A stretch of DNA of 64,000 nucleotides from assembly GCA_933228895.1 (NCBI GenBank), contig OW121854.1, positions 59,004,609-59,068,608 of the forward strand, read 5' to 3'. The notes below the pieces were generated by a model, which was not told the origin of the DNA, did not search any database, and saw nothing but the letters and a program-made list of their open reading frames with translations. A program made the position numbers and the translations under genes. Position 1 is the first letter of the stretch. Every line of letters starts with the position of its first letter. Positions 22,470 to 33,609 of this stretch are shown here, in pieces. The DNA is from Platycnemis pennipes (lineage: Eukaryota; Arthropoda; Insecta; Odonata; Platycnemididae).

Positions 22470-23510
22470 TAGAGAGGCGTCACAATAAATATTTTGGTCT
22501 TGAAATATGCCTCCTTTTGAATAAATCGTTTCACATTAGTTGTTGGAATATCATTCACCAGGGTCATGTCTTATATCAGTAATGTATTTGTGCAGCAATG
22601 ATTTAAATTTCAGCAAAGTAGTGGAAATTTCTATTTCATTATTTCTTGGATATAATATAACTCTTGAATATAATATAATATAGCTCAGGACCAAGAAGGT
22701 GAAACAACTAAGTGTAGTTGGTAATAAGAGTGAATTTTCTTGTAAAAAAGTGTTTAGCACTTTGTATAATATCATTTGAAAAATACAATAGTAAAAACCT
22801 TTATGGATGGATTGTGAATTACGTCCTGACGTATTATGGTATAGATTTAAATGGTGTCAGTGAAGAAAGGAACTTTATGACCTTTTTTGGGAAAATTCCG
22901 GGAACCGGGAAATAGTTTTTATGTCATCCATATCCTTCGGCTTAAAATCTTATTTATCAATATAAAACATACTTGCCGTAATGCCTTCCTACTCGTGAAG
23001 AACTGTTGTACTGCTGTTTGATTGATTTAGTTTACTGGTAGATATGAAAATACATAGATAAAAGTAGTGAAGACTTTATCTTCTGTTCATGAAACAGGAA
23101 ATGATTTGAGCCTGAGGAAGGAGAGTGCTTTCTATAAATCTCAAAGTCAGTGTTTTAAATGCGTCTGAAATGTTCAAATTCTGGACTTAAAATTAATCTG
23201 GTAAAAATAAACTGGTAAAATAAATCACAATAGAGATATCGTTGAGTTAGAGGATTTGCAATAGAGGATTAGGTGCCTTTGAGAGTATCCTATCCAAAGA
23301 AATACTTACAAACCCTATTAGAGCAGATTATTTTAATCACAAACACTAAATATTCCGAAATGATATTTCAGATCTTGGTCGACACATTATTGCTGAAGTT
23401 CCCTACCTTTTGCAGTATAATTGCAAATTTTTGTGCTAGAGAGAAGCGTTAGGTATTGAACTGCTCCGACTGGCAATGTTATATCACACTCTCTAATTTA
23501 ACTTAAACCG
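22470..23510. other. No gene recognised
   Basis: AT-rich, with a short ATATAAT repeat at 22650-22682. Confidence 0.4.
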
Positions 23511-23514
23511 AAGT

Positions 23515-23612
23515 CAAGTGCAATAGTCATTCTCTAGGAGAGATTCAAACCAATGACCATGGATCCAGGTGAGAGGTGTACCCACCTTACTACCGCGACC
23601 ATTGAGTATAAA
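23515..23612 (-). repeat. tRNA-like SINE head
   Basis: The minus strand has GGTCGCGGTAGTAAGGTGGG and a B-box-like TGGTTTGAATCTC, arranged as in tRNA-derived SINE heads. Confidence 0.45.
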
Positions 23613-23721
23613 TATAGTGGATACGCCAATTTTCATTATGTTTTTCAAGTTATGCCTCTGCAGGAAGGCTTATGGGACTAGGTAATGCATTTTTTTGATG
23701 CATGAGGAAAAAAATCATATC

Positions 23722-23815
23722 CATCCGGAGCGATCTGCCTACCTCAGTGGTTGTCGTCTTCATTTCAAGGTCGCATGTTCGGTCCTCGACTCGGAAATGA
23801 AGTCATTCGAGTTAT
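23722..23815 (+). repeat. tRNA-like fragment
   Basis: CTACCTCAGTGGTTGTCG resembles a D-arm/A box, and GTTCGGTCCTCGAC a decayed T-arm, at near-tRNA spacing. Weak. Confidence 0.3.
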
Positions 23816-24129
23816 TGGCTCGTAAAAGAGCGGCCTTAGCAAGCAAATCATTCGGTGGAAAAAGTATGAGAAAGAACTGGTTCGTATTTTTCTAAATTTC
23901 CTTTCAGAATCAACAATCACAGTCAAAGAAATGCCACCCATCTAAAATGTGCGGATGTGTGAAATAAAAGCCATTTGACAAAGATTCTCTTATTTTTACT
24001 CTAGATGGAAGCATGGAACGTTGGTCTTATTCGCCAAATGCCAGTAGAAGTTCCCTTAACATCCTGTAGAAGTTTCCAATATTGGTCAAAGTGATTGATT
24101 TATAGTTTTTTTACCGGTTAGGGTAGGTT

Positions 24130-24720
24130 TTGATGAAAGTTTCCTGCTCAATGTTGAACTTCATTCATCTGTCTGTTTCATACCTTAGATAGCGACCTTC
24201 AGCATTCCATTTCCCCTAACTACCCGTTCCATTCAATTACCCTGTCTTCACATAATGTCAGTCAGGAACCTTCTCTTTTCCATAACAATACTCAATATCT
24301 CTTCATTCAATTACCTTTCCATCAATGGCACATTCTGTATTATTCTCCACACTCATTTTTTAGAGGAATAAGAGGAATCGATTTTTTTTAATGGTAAGAT
24401 GAGGCGACGAAAGAGAGTGAATTTGAGGAAAGTAAGTAATGATAATAACTGAAAGATATTTCATGATCAGTATTGAACATAACAGATTAGATATCAGTCG
24501 GCCACTTCTTTTCTTTGTTGAAACTTTTCTTTATAAACATTATCTTTACGCTATTTCTCTCTTCAGGCCCAATTATATGTATCCCCCCTTCCTTCATATT
24601 TAGCCTTAAATTCCTTCATAAATATACAATTGCACTAAGTACTTGGTCGACATGCATATAATCTTGCTCTTATTTCACTCCAGTATCTTTTCTTGTCTCT
24701 CACCTCCTCATTAGTCTACC
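24130..24720 (-). mobile_element. LINE-B degraded copy (minus strand)
   Basis: The reverse complement of 24175-24330 gives RRFLTDIM and NGMLKVAI-like pieces. These match the EIRRR...DGVLK(E/V)(V/A)I segments of other LINE-B copies in order. The extent beyond 24330 is uncertain. Confidence 0.35.
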
Positions 24721-24909
24721 ATTTCTTCTATCCTGTCCGTTAAATTCATCTTCACACACGTTACATCTCTAAACGCTTCCAATCTGTTCTCAAAGTTTTA
24801 CCCCCATTTATTCCACTCTGTTAGTATCTTCAGACACAAATACTTATGCCTGAAGATGCTCATGAATAAGATGTTACAGTGTAGTGAAGCATGCCGCAAT
24901 AAAATATTT

Positions 24910-25245
24910 TGCCTTGTGGAATACGCGAGTTTTCCTTACTTTTACCCAGTCAACATGAAATTCCACAAAGTACCAATCGTAAATTCTGATAATTTAATTA
25001 AATAAGTTTATTCACTCTCTCCGTAATGTATAAATTCCACCAAGTCAAGCCTAAAACTATCAGTTCCTCAAGAACCTTGGGGAACCTTGACAAGTATGGA
25101 GAATATCATTCATCAAAGCCTTCGCCGATTGATAGAACAACTTCAATTATGGATAATATCATACAAAAGTAGGGAAGAATAAGGTAGCGCAATTTTCCGG
25201 GCTCGACGCGGATATTATGTACCATTCTCTGTGGAAATTTCTCAC
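24910..25245. other. No gene recognised
   Basis: AT-rich sequence, no supported feature. Confidence 0.35.
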
Positions 25246-25249
25246 TACA

Positions 25250-25830
25250 ATCCTGGAAATATCCACCCCTCGCACCCGTGTTTTCCCGTCTCTGCTCTCC
25301 TTCTCCATCCCCCCACCCCACCTCTGTCCCTCTCCCCGACCCTCCCCCCATTTGAGACCTCTGCCGCATATGCATAAACAGACAGCTGTTCCATACTCAT
25401 CTCCCCATGCGTCTTCCTACTTCCCGAAATTTGTGAAGCGCCATCGTTTTGAGGGGCGCAAGCCTCTCTCTCTCTTCCTGGTCCACACTCCTCCCCTACT
25501 CCCAATAACCGAAGCATTTTACTCGCACGCTCCCTCCTTCCTCTTCCTCCTCACCCCCTGCACGCCCTCTTCGACGCAACTGCGCCCTTCCCATTTCCCT
25601 CCCCCCTATGAGTGGGGACACCCCCGTCGCGTGGACATAAATCTGCAAATGGTGGCATTTAAGTGGAGTTTTTCTCAATTGGGAGGGGATGCTTTTCGGT
25701 GGTCTCTCGGCGGTTTTGTGTGCACACGGAACTTGGAAGGGTGGAAGGAACTACCCGTTCCCCCGCTTCGACGATCCCCCAATACGGGCCGAGCGGGGTA
25801 TTCTGGAGGAGCGCCTGAATCGGAGATATC
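25250..25830. other. GC-rich, pyrimidine-tract island
   Basis: C-rich (25255-25620), then a CpG-containing block (25690-25810). The 223-codon plus frame at 25217-25888 is Ser/Pro/His-rich without a domain and overlaps open minus frames. I do not call it a gene. Candidate promoter-like island. Confidence 0.4.
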
Positions 25831-26090
25831 TGAAGAAAATAGTAATTATATTCCTTATATAAATATGTACATGTTTAGAGACATGTAGGTGGATGGAGTG
25901 TCCGAGTCAGCTCCGTCATCGCCATAATACATTCGCTGAGGTGGACGTATATTTGTTTTTAAATGCGTTATATTTATCAAAATAGGAAGTATGTATCTTC
26001 CTAATCATGCTGGAAATATATTTTTATCCAATACTTAACTTCGGTGGAACAATACAGAAAAAATGCCACAAAAGACAAGTAATATTAAAT

Positions 26091-26243
26091 AGTATGGGTA
26101 CATGCTGGTAAAGTCTTCACGGGTTCTCCACCGGGTCAGGGAAACGGCTAATGCCGACGTTTTCCTGTCCCGGTGAAGAACCAGTGAAGACTTCACCAGC
26201 ATTATACGCCGGGAAAACACCAGATCATTCAGTATGGGTACAT
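26091..26243. mobile_element. Foldback element with 13-bp flanking direct repeats
   Basis: Arms ATGCTGGTAAAGTCTTCAC (26102-26120) and its inverse at 26184-26202 differ at one position, and the pairing continues inward. The unit is bracketed by AGTATGGGTACAT at 26091-26103 and 26231-26243. It ends with CGCCGGGAAAA, also found after the foldback at 31561-31752. This suggests one family, perhaps Penelope-like. Confidence 0.65.
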
Positions 26244-26244
26244 C

Positions 26245-26950
26245 ATTAAAAGGGTAAAAATCATCATGCTGAAAATGTTATTCGAAATGGCAAAGCTTCA
26301 ATTTCCAAGAAAAAAATTCTTTGCTGGTGAAAAAATCTCCATTGCACTACTACAGAATAGAATGTGTGGAGTAGAATTGAAAAAGTGCGTGAGACGGAAA
26401 AGCGGACATGGTTGGGGTGGAGAGACGGCGGATAAAAAATGGGAGAAGGAAAAATATGAGGACAGAATAAGCACTTCAGAAGGAGGGAATGGTAAAGATA
26501 GTGGGTAGAATACGTAAGTGAAGATGAGGCAGAAAGAGAAAAGTTATTTTAAGTATACAAAGAGGAGGAATTTAATTTAATATTGTTCACATCAAATCCA
26601 TCAATGGGTTTCTAGGAACACCTTCCATTAACGCTATGCACTGTATTTTCGTGAATCTCCTCTACCCTTCCGTTCTTTAAGTACGACAAATTCAAAGAAG
26701 GACGCTCCATTAATTATTTTCCGTTACCAAAGAACTCGGTCGGCAGTTTTTCATGATCAAGTCAATTTTACCATCCTGTCTTTCCTGATCTTTCTGGCAA
26801 CATAAGCCACGATACCCTATCATCCACTGTGTGTAAAATAAATTGAAACTAATTCTCTAATATACAAGATTACTTCTGAGAGGATAGCGAGCTAAATGTT
26901 TGAATATCCATATTGAAAAAGATCAAAGGGTAAAAATTCACTATTTTAAT
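26245..26950. other. No gene recognised
   Basis: AT-rich, with a purine-rich tract at 26390-26560. No motif. Confidence 0.35.
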
Positions 26951-26958
26951 TCAAAACT

Positions 26959-26994
26959 GACCTAGGTTTCAGCAAATCATTGCCATTTTCAAGG
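26959..26994 (-). ncRNA. Hammerhead-ribozyme-like motif (degenerate)
   Basis: The minus strand reads CTTGAAAAT, a hairpin (GCAA...TTGC) and TGAAACCTAGG. This is the TGAnnA-hairpin-GAAAC layout shared by the motifs at 30344, 31611, 32013, 43998 and 63845. The core is altered, so activity is unlikely. Penelope-like elements commonly carry such motifs in arthropods. Confidence 0.35.
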
Positions 26995-26999
26995 TTTAT

Positions 27000-28120
27000 G
27001 CTGTTTAGCAAATTGGCTGCTTGGATTGATTGAAAATGACACGGAGTTGCTAAAATCTTAGTCAGTATTGAATTATAAGTGTGGATTGCTACGCAGTGAT
27101 CTTTTTTAAATTGGATATTCGTAACTTTCAGAATGCTACGCCTGAAACCACATCCTATAAATATTTGAATCCCCTTTTAGTGGTTCCTCAGTTTTATCTA
27201 CTTATTTTATAGTTGTGAGTAAGCTGAATTTTGCTGTTTCCCTTGGTCAAATTTGTGGCGTAGCATTTTTGTTCACATTATCACCATTGATAGCTTGCTC
27301 GTGTCAAGCGGAATTCTGTTCAGCATGACAGATAAGGATAGATGCCGTCCAGTTCTAGGAGCATTAGCATGTGAAATTTAACCACTTAGGGTCGACCCAT
27401 TTCCACAAATCCCCTGTCGGTTTTACCTAAAACTTCCGGGCTTCATTAAATCACAAAATAATTTTTTTGTGCCCGTGTTCAAAAAGTTCTCGTTCGGTTT
27501 GATAGCAAAAAGTTGTTATAATCAGAGCGCTGTGCCTACTGGGTATCTCGGTTAAGTTGAGGACATGATGGTTTCCATCAAGTTATCTCTTTTTAATCGT
27601 TGCAAAAGACTGTGGCTCTTAATTCTTAAAGATCAAAACTACTACTCTGAAAAACATGTGTAACGCACATGCATCATATTGTCAGACTTAAATTAGTGGA
27701 ACCGCACTACTGAAGGAAACTTGGTAAGTTTTCACAATGTATAATTTTCGAGGGATTAAAATCTTGATCCATGTCAAGGAAGATTACTCTGTGAAAATAT
27801 TGCTACTGTAAATACCAGTAGTCAATTCCGTCAAGGTTTTTAGTTTCGAAGTTCGTAATCATTTAACGTCTAATAAGGATATTTAAATAATTCTAAAAAA
27901 CTATTGAATTAATTCATTGACCTCAGTTCAATGAATTCAGTAAGCAATTAATCACCATTATAGAGCATTGTTTTAAATTATATTCCAGACAATTTTCAAT
28001 AATAATTCTTTATAACTGGGTTCACATGTGGGTAATGATGCTGGAATTTTTGGAAAGCGACCGGCAGGTAATCCCATGTATGTCGTTAAGGATATTTGAG
28101 CAATTTGGTGGAGGCAGAAA
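27000..28120. other. No gene recognised
   Basis: AT-rich sequence without a supported feature. Confidence 0.4.
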
Positions 28121-28124
28121 TTTT

Positions 28125-28365
28125 CCAGGGGACGGAGAAAGGGTTGAGAAAGAGACCCGGCGCTGGCATTAGCCTCTTCAGAGTGAAAAGCGCCAAGGTG
28201 ACCAACTGATTGACGCATAACCTGACTCAAAGTGTCCATCACACAGCATCTAAGTGGGGACCGGGATACACATGACAAAACTACCTGAGACGGGATTTGA
28301 ACCCGGGCTCACGGGATGGAAGCAAGTATTACTAGAGGAGACACACCAATTCAATCCCTACTACG
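28125..28365 (-). mobile_element. tRNA-derived SINE, family S1
   Basis: The minus strand has a perfect B box, GGTTCAAATCC (within 28290-28306), in a tRNA-like head. The body has CAAGGTGACC, GGCATTAGCC and CCCGGCGCTGG landmarks (as read on the plus strand) that match the other S1 copies. It lies head-to-head with the copy at 28411-28741. Confidence 0.75.
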
Positions 28366-28401
28366 TCTACCATCGTTCCCCTTTGATGATAAATATATAT
28401 T

Positions 28402-28410
28402 ATTATTCTA
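28402..28410. repeat. Target-site duplication of the S1 SINE
   Basis: ATTATTCTA, identical to 28742-28750 on the other side of the element. Confidence 0.8.
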
Positions 28411-28741
28411 CGGGGTTGGTGTGGTGGCTAGAGTACTGGCCTCCCATCCCGAGGGCCCGGGTTCGATTCCCGGCGGTGGCGGATTTTTCAGTGGAAAACT
28501 GATCCCCACTTGAGTGCCTAGTGGACAGCATTTCAAGTTCAGTACACCGTCCGTCGGATGGGACGTTAAGCCGTGGTCCCCTTTGCGCCTTTCGTTAAGA
28601 GTAGACTAATGCCGACGCCGGGTTTCTCTCCACCCTTCCTCCGTTCCCTGAAAACTCCTACCATTACCCAATTACCCACCTATCCTAAATGGTGCAGATG
28701 ACCTCAGCTGTCGGTCGCCTCCCGTAAATAACCAACCAATC
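28411..28741 (+). mobile_element. tRNA-derived SINE, family S1, full length with target duplication
   Basis: The cleanest S1 copy. Its head resembles a glycine tRNA with A box TGGTGTGGTGG and a perfect B box GGTTCGATTCC; GGCCTCCCATCC corresponds to the anticodon arm. The body has CCGTCCGTCGGATGGGACGT, GGCTAATGCCGACGCCGGG-like and CTCCACCCTTCC segments and ends CCCGTAAATAACCAACCAA. ATTATTCTA flanks it on both sides (28402-28410 and 28742-28750), the expected 9-bp target duplication of LINE-mobilised insertion. It is not a functional tRNA because the acceptor stem does not close. Confidence 0.88.
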
Positions 28742-29059
28742 ATTATTCTACCAATATTGGTAGATCTCTCATAGTCCGCGCCTACTCTTCCCTACTCTAG
28801 TATCCTTCTTATTCATCCGTTCCCTGAAATCATTTTGTTAATTTTTTTTTAAACTTTTACAGTGCAGTGCAAACTTTTGAGGTGATGAAACCATTCTGAC
28901 ACTCCACTAAAGTACTCGAATATCCTTAGAGGGTAGGTAGATTTGGATTTATAGGCTGCGTCGACAACTTGGTCATTTTGCACCATGCACAATCTAATTT
29001 ATATCAATAAATATGCATAAATATAGAGTAAAAAACAATGGCAGTATAAAAGGTCCAAA

Positions 29060-29425
29060 TCTATGAAAATATATTAGATTTTTTTTATTAGTTTGGTTTC
29101 CTTTAAAAAAGTAATGACATGGCATAGGCGATCAGCATCGTTGCCTAGAACGTGTTCTAGGTCGCCGCTGATGCCTAGCCTGTTACGAGTGTGCCGGTAT
29201 TCGTCACACTCCGTCAGGATATGTCGCACACTGAGAGGACAGTCACAATCATCAGATCGAGGAGGAATTTTCTCTTCTGTGAAGAGGAACGAGTGGGTCA
29301 GGGCGCAATGCCCGATTCTTAAACGCGTGATGACCACTTCCTCTCTGAGACTACCCCTGACGGAAGTGGGCCACCCTGACCGAATATCCTTAGAACTTCA
29401 GATAGAAGTTACGTAGAATAACAAG
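29060..29425 (-). mobile_element. Jockey-like LINE 3' end
   Basis: The minus-strand frame ending at 29074 is the extreme C-terminus of a Jockey/I-type reverse transcriptase polyprotein: RLRIGHCALTHSFLF, then CDCPLSVRHILTECDEY, a conserved zinc-binding C/H motif, and a short LGNDADR tail. Reading upstream, DIRSGWPTSVRGSLREEVV continues the same frame, so sequence homology extends to about 29400. It ends in an AATAAAAAAAA run near 29080. 5'-truncated and without promoter, it is dead. Confidence 0.82.
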
Positions 29426-29429
29426 GGGG

Positions 29430-30340
29430 TCCTTGGTTTAACATCCTATCCGACGAAGTGCTCAGCATTTAGCGACCTGTGACGAAGCACACAGCAATGT
29501 CAATTAGCCACCAGTGCCGCAAAATAAAAAAAATTGTTCTTGCCGGAATTTGTACGGTAATTGGCTTTCATACGAATCTCTAATTAATCCTAATGGTTTG
29601 AGCAGGCGTGAACGGATAATCAAAAATATAACATGGAACCACTGACGAATACACCATTCCGAGTGCAAGTTGGGGAATTCATAAAATTCTGCCAAATACA
29701 AATGACCCTCACATTTAGAAATCACCTTGACTTTGAATTTAATCCCTGTTGGTCCTCGTCGGGCAACTTGGAAGAGGAAAAAAACGAATCCGAACGAAAA
29801 AACTCCCTCTGTTTAGAAATCGATAGACCCAATCGATACATGCGCCCAAAATCGATGCTTGCGTGCCGATCCGACTTGTTCCTGCAGACTTTATTTCACT
29901 TTCACTTGGAATTTTTTAACTGGTTGAATCAAAGCGATAACGTATTTATGAGCGGGAAATTTCCATAAGAGCGATGACATAGGTAGCACTATCCAGGCAT
30001 TCAGAGTTTACGAAAATTCGAGCGAAAGCCAGAAATGACATAATGATACGTCAAGGGGAAAGTGGGATGTGAGATGAAATTTCAACGTAACTTAGTCTTA
30101 CTACGACGCAGAAAGTCCGCTAGCATTATAGAGGAAAACATCCCGGGAAGTTTTGGAATCGCAGCTTGAAAAAAAGCCAATTTGAGTAAAATTGTCCAAT
30201 TAAAATCTTGTAAATTTACGAATGAATGTACAGTTGAAGGAATATGAGATTGTTTTAGAATAAAGAACCAGGATAAATTTAAAAATGGGATAAAATGAAA
30301 ATGCACCCAGTTAATTTCACTATAAGTTTATTGACACGAT
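29430..30340. other. No gene recognised
   Basis: Mixed sequence. The 111-codon frame at 29633-29968 is open but has no motif I know. Confidence 0.4.
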
Positions 30341-30343
30341 CCA

Positions 30344-30371
30344 GGTTTCGACACGTTGTGTCGTCTTCATG
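30344..30371 (-). ncRNA. Hammerhead-ribozyme-like motif
   Basis: The minus strand reads ATGAAGAC, a perfect 5-bp hairpin (GACAC aac GTGTC) and GAAAC, then CTGGATCGTGTCAATAAA. The first C-T of the CUGANGA box is lost. Layout as in Penelope-like elements. Confidence 0.5.
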
Positions 30372-30493
30372 TTACGTTCCTCATGCTTGTCTTATTATAG
30401 CCATTTTTTAAATTAAAAGTTAGGAGGCCAATTGTTAGTGAAGCAATTTAGCCATGTTATGCTGTAGGAAAATATGTTAGCAGAAGAATCTCA

Positions 30494-30820
30494 CCTGGAG
30501 GGTTGTGTTTAAAACCGTCGGGGTTATGTCGGATAGGTAACCAAGGAGTCACGTGGTGTAAACACGAATGATTCGCGAATTTAGTTCGCCTGAATCGCTC
30601 GTTACAATGTCATTAATTGTTTTTGTTTTCACTTGAGTTTTCTCGTCTGTCTCGACCATAGAGCCGTCAGATGAGATAAAACACAAGTATAAACAATGAA
30701 TGAAGTTATAATAAGCGATTTTAACCCACCAAAGTTTCGAACCATTCGTGTTTTTACCACGTGATTCCTTGGTTACCTATTCGAGATAACCGCGATGGTT
30801 TCAAACACAAACCCCCTGGG
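30494..30820. mobile_element. MITE with about 75-bp inverted repeats
   Basis: The left arm (30494-30570) contains GGATAGGTAACCAAGGAGTC and ACACGAATGATTCG. The right arm inverted gives GAATAGGTAACCAAGGAATC and ACACGAATGGTTCG, with the outer ends GGAGGGTTGTGTTT and GGGGGTTTGTGTTT. No ORF. I could not confirm a target duplication. Confidence 0.7.
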
Positions 30821-30914
30821 TTGCAAATGGCTTAATTTGGTAAAACTATGAATAAAATAACTGTGCTGAATCGAATGAATTCTCCTACTCAGCATTGAAG
30901 TCTGAAGGGGAATA

Positions 30915-31335
30915 CTTTGGGGAAATAAGCTTTTACTCCCTGACGAGAACTAATGATAGGGTCGTTGAGTAGAGACATAAAGACTAGTGAAAAGTCAAAT
31001 ATAGAGCGTGGTACTGTATGGCGCTGAAAAATGGAGTTTAAGAAAAGAAGATGAAAGAATTAAGCGCTTTTGTAATGTGGGTAAAGAGAAAGATGGAGAA
31101 TGTAAGGTGGGTTGAAAGGAAGACAAACGATGAAATGCTAGGGTTGTTAGGAGAGGAAATGAAGTTGATTAAGGAAATTAGGAGAAGGCAGAAGGTGAAG
31201 GGAGAAGGAGGTCAAGAGTCATTTGAAGTACGTTATGAAAGGAAAAATGCTTGGTAAGTGGGGCAGTGGTAGGAGAAGAACGGGTAGATAAGATAGATTA
31301 ATGTAAGTTAGAGAGTAAGAGCTTTTTATTTCCTC
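30915..31335 (+). mobile_element. LINE-B fragment
   Basis: In order the plus strand carries FYSLTRTNDRVVE-like sequence (RRELMIGSLS in another frame, 30930), YGAEKWSLRKEDERIKRF (about 31017-31075), KDGECKVG, EIRRRQK and KEKCLV (31240). Together they are the C-terminal region after the reverse transcriptase domain (LYGAETWTLRKED motif). Frameshifts show decay. Confidence 0.65.
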
Positions 31336-31560
31336 AACTTATTTCCTTTCCGCCAAATCATGCCTAATACTTGTTATTAATGATATTTTTTTCCATCGCA
31401 CTTTCCCTCTTTAGATCCATGTCAAAAATATCTCAAATCTCTTCCCAGTCTCTTCAAGGTTTAAAGTAATAATTACTCAACAGATGCTCAAGTGGACTAG
31501 ATTCATAATTCATATTCCATATAACTTTTTTTAAATTTAATAATATTGATAGAAACCGGA

Positions 31561-31752
31561 AGAAGAGTTCTCGGGTTTCCAACCGGGTACAAGTGTTTTT
31601 AGGCACCAACGTTTCGAAGGCTAAGTCCGCCATCGTCTTCAGGGTGAATGATGTAGCCAAAAATTGTCCGCCTTGTATACAGTCCGGTCTAGTTCAGGTC
31701 CCCGATGGATGGACCAGGATGGACCCGGTTGGAAACCCGAGAACTCTCTTCC
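31561..31752. mobile_element. Foldback element containing a hammerhead-like motif
   Basis: Arms: GAGTTCTCGGGTTTCCAACC (from 31565) and the same sequence inverted at 31723-31752, near-perfect over about 28 bp. Between them the minus strand has CACCCTGAAGACG...CTTCGAAACGTTGG (31611-31642). CGCCGGGAAAA follows the right arm, as in the 26091-26243 element. The structure resembles the terminal pseudo-LTR region of Penelope-like retroelements. Confidence 0.65.
31611..31642 (-). ncRNA. Hammerhead-ribozyme-like motif
   Basis: The minus strand has CTGAAGA (fits CUGANGA), an imperfect stem around GGC...GCC, and GAAAC. It sits inside the foldback element at 31561-31752. Confidence 0.5.
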
Positions 31753-32012
31753 AGTCTATTCGCCGGGAAAAACTGCGATCCTTTATTAATAGAAACCGTT
31801 TGTGATTTTTTTGGCTGCTTCTACAATGGTGTTGATCCGATAAATTGACAAATGCCCTTAATTAATGATCTTAGACCAGTCAAGGTAGGTAAAATTTGTT
31901 GGTGTCCATTACGTATACGTGTGCTTGGAAAGGTAGGATTAAGGGCCAGAAAAGACAAAAATAGATAAATTTTGCTAAATAAGACTCGAATTTGAGCAAG
32001 TAGTTGAAATTT

Positions 32013-32038
32013 GTTTCGTAAATAATTTACGTCTTCAG
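32013..32038 (-). ncRNA. Hammerhead-ribozyme-like motif
   Basis: The minus strand has CTGAAGAC, a perfect short hairpin (GTAAAttaTTTAC, sharing bases) and GAAAC. It is the tidiest minus-strand copy of the six. Confidence 0.5.
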
Positions 32039-32044
32039 AAGAGA

Positions 32045-33045
32045 ATTAGACTCACTTACCACACTACGACGCATTAATGTACTCACATTTGTATTTGTTA
32101 ATATTGAGCTTAGATTGGGGCAGTTTTTACTTAATTAAAATCACGTTTTCATATCGTATTTTCACACCGTCATTATTGCTAGAAATTCATGGAATATGTA
32201 AATTGCCTTCGTCGAGTGAGTCTCTGCTCAAAGCTTATGATACGCAACGATCATTAGAGGAGTAAATTAAAAATCAATTGATATAAAATAAGTAATAATG
32301 ATGTTAAGCTTTTCATTTTGATTAATGTGTCCATAGTGTTTTCTTGCGCAAGTTTATAGCTCGTGAGTAGTGCTTAAATAAAACTCTCAATATTGGTTAT
32401 GTCTACGTTGAATATCACTTCTTCTTTTCCATTGTTTGATCATGTTTGAATCCTTCTGTGGTCCCAAACGCCGTCTTCATTTTCATTTTCATCCTAATAA
32501 AGTCATTATCATATGTGGAAACGTACTATTGTGGAGTTAGCGTATAGATTGGGTAATACTTTGGGGTAATGCATGTTCATTTTTTATTCCCTTTGCGCTA
32601 TTTTGAGTAGTTAAACTCGATATAAATTCAATAACCTGTGATCATGACAGTGGACAACTGATTAGGGACGGTTACGTTTTAAGAAGGGAGACGATAAACG
32701 ACCTAATACTTCCTTTTCTTAGCTGCCGCTTGGAACTCAAATTTTCCATATTGTTTAAACTGACCCGTTTTCCCATAATCGATCTTTGATAGTAGGCTTT
32801 TTTCGTGGAAATAGACATTAAACTGAGACCTAATGATGTCGTTGAGTGTGGAACGTTATGTGGCTTTTTCAAATCATGCCGTAATGGATATCTTACGGCT
32901 TTGTTAGCGCTATCTGAGCTACGGGCTTTCGTCCACATAGGTAAAATTCGTTGGTGCTTCGTAGTTCGAATTTCGATTAGTAGCCGTTATCTTCGGTGGT
33001 TTTTCGCCGCTTCTCGATACGGATCGATTATCCGTGAGCTTAAAG
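32045..33045. other. No gene recognised
   Basis: The 82-codon plus frame at 32805-33053 is open and less AT-rich than its surroundings but has no motif I recognise. Confidence 0.35.
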
Positions 33046-33049
33046 CCCT

Positions 33050-33295
33050 CTAAAGACTCATGGCGCCTCAATCACTGCCGTATATCTTATCGTTTTCGTT
33101 CTCTCCCTCTCCTTATCGCCCTCTTCATCGTCTCGTGACTCCCCCCTCACCTTGAAGGAAGGGACGGACGTTTCTCCCCAATATCCGCCCCTTATCTGAG
33201 TCCCCTTCTTCCCCCTTTTTAAACTCCCGCTGTTCCTTATCTGAAAGTTATCCGCACTCTTCCGGCAAGTTGCGTGGGGTTTTGTCGGGGTGGGT
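33050..33295. other. Short GC-rich island
   Basis: C/T-rich block (33100-33230) with scattered CpG. No supported gene. Confidence 0.35.
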
Positions 33296-33609
33296 CCTAT
33301 CAAGTTCACCTGTTCGACCGTACGACCCGTTTTCGGGTCTTTTTTGAGCACAGCCGTTTCCAGCGTATTCGTGGATTAAGGAGTAACCTACCCACCAGGT
33401 ATTCTCTTAAATGTTTGGGAGACGTCTTCCAGGATCCTAGTTTTTGCTTCAAACTAGTGGGGAGCGTATGTTAACAGCCCAAGTCCACTATTGTTTCTTT
33501 TCTTATGCTTTGTGAAAACAGGCGTTGGATTATGCGTAATAGGGATTTTTCGGGAACAAGGATATTGACATAGCACTTCGTTGAATACCGAAAATTGAGA
33601 GCAGTCGTT

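Noticed and set aside
24824..24900. Possible additional hammerhead-like motif
   Set aside because: CTGAAGATGC is present but the GAAAC box is missing and the stem does not fit; too degenerate.
25217..25888. 223-codon plus frame
   Set aside because: Longest plus frame after the transposase, but biased composition, no motif and open opposite strand.
28419..28490. Possible functional tRNA-Gly gene
   Set aside because: The promoter boxes are good but the acceptor stem does not pair and the sequence continues into a SINE body with a target duplication.
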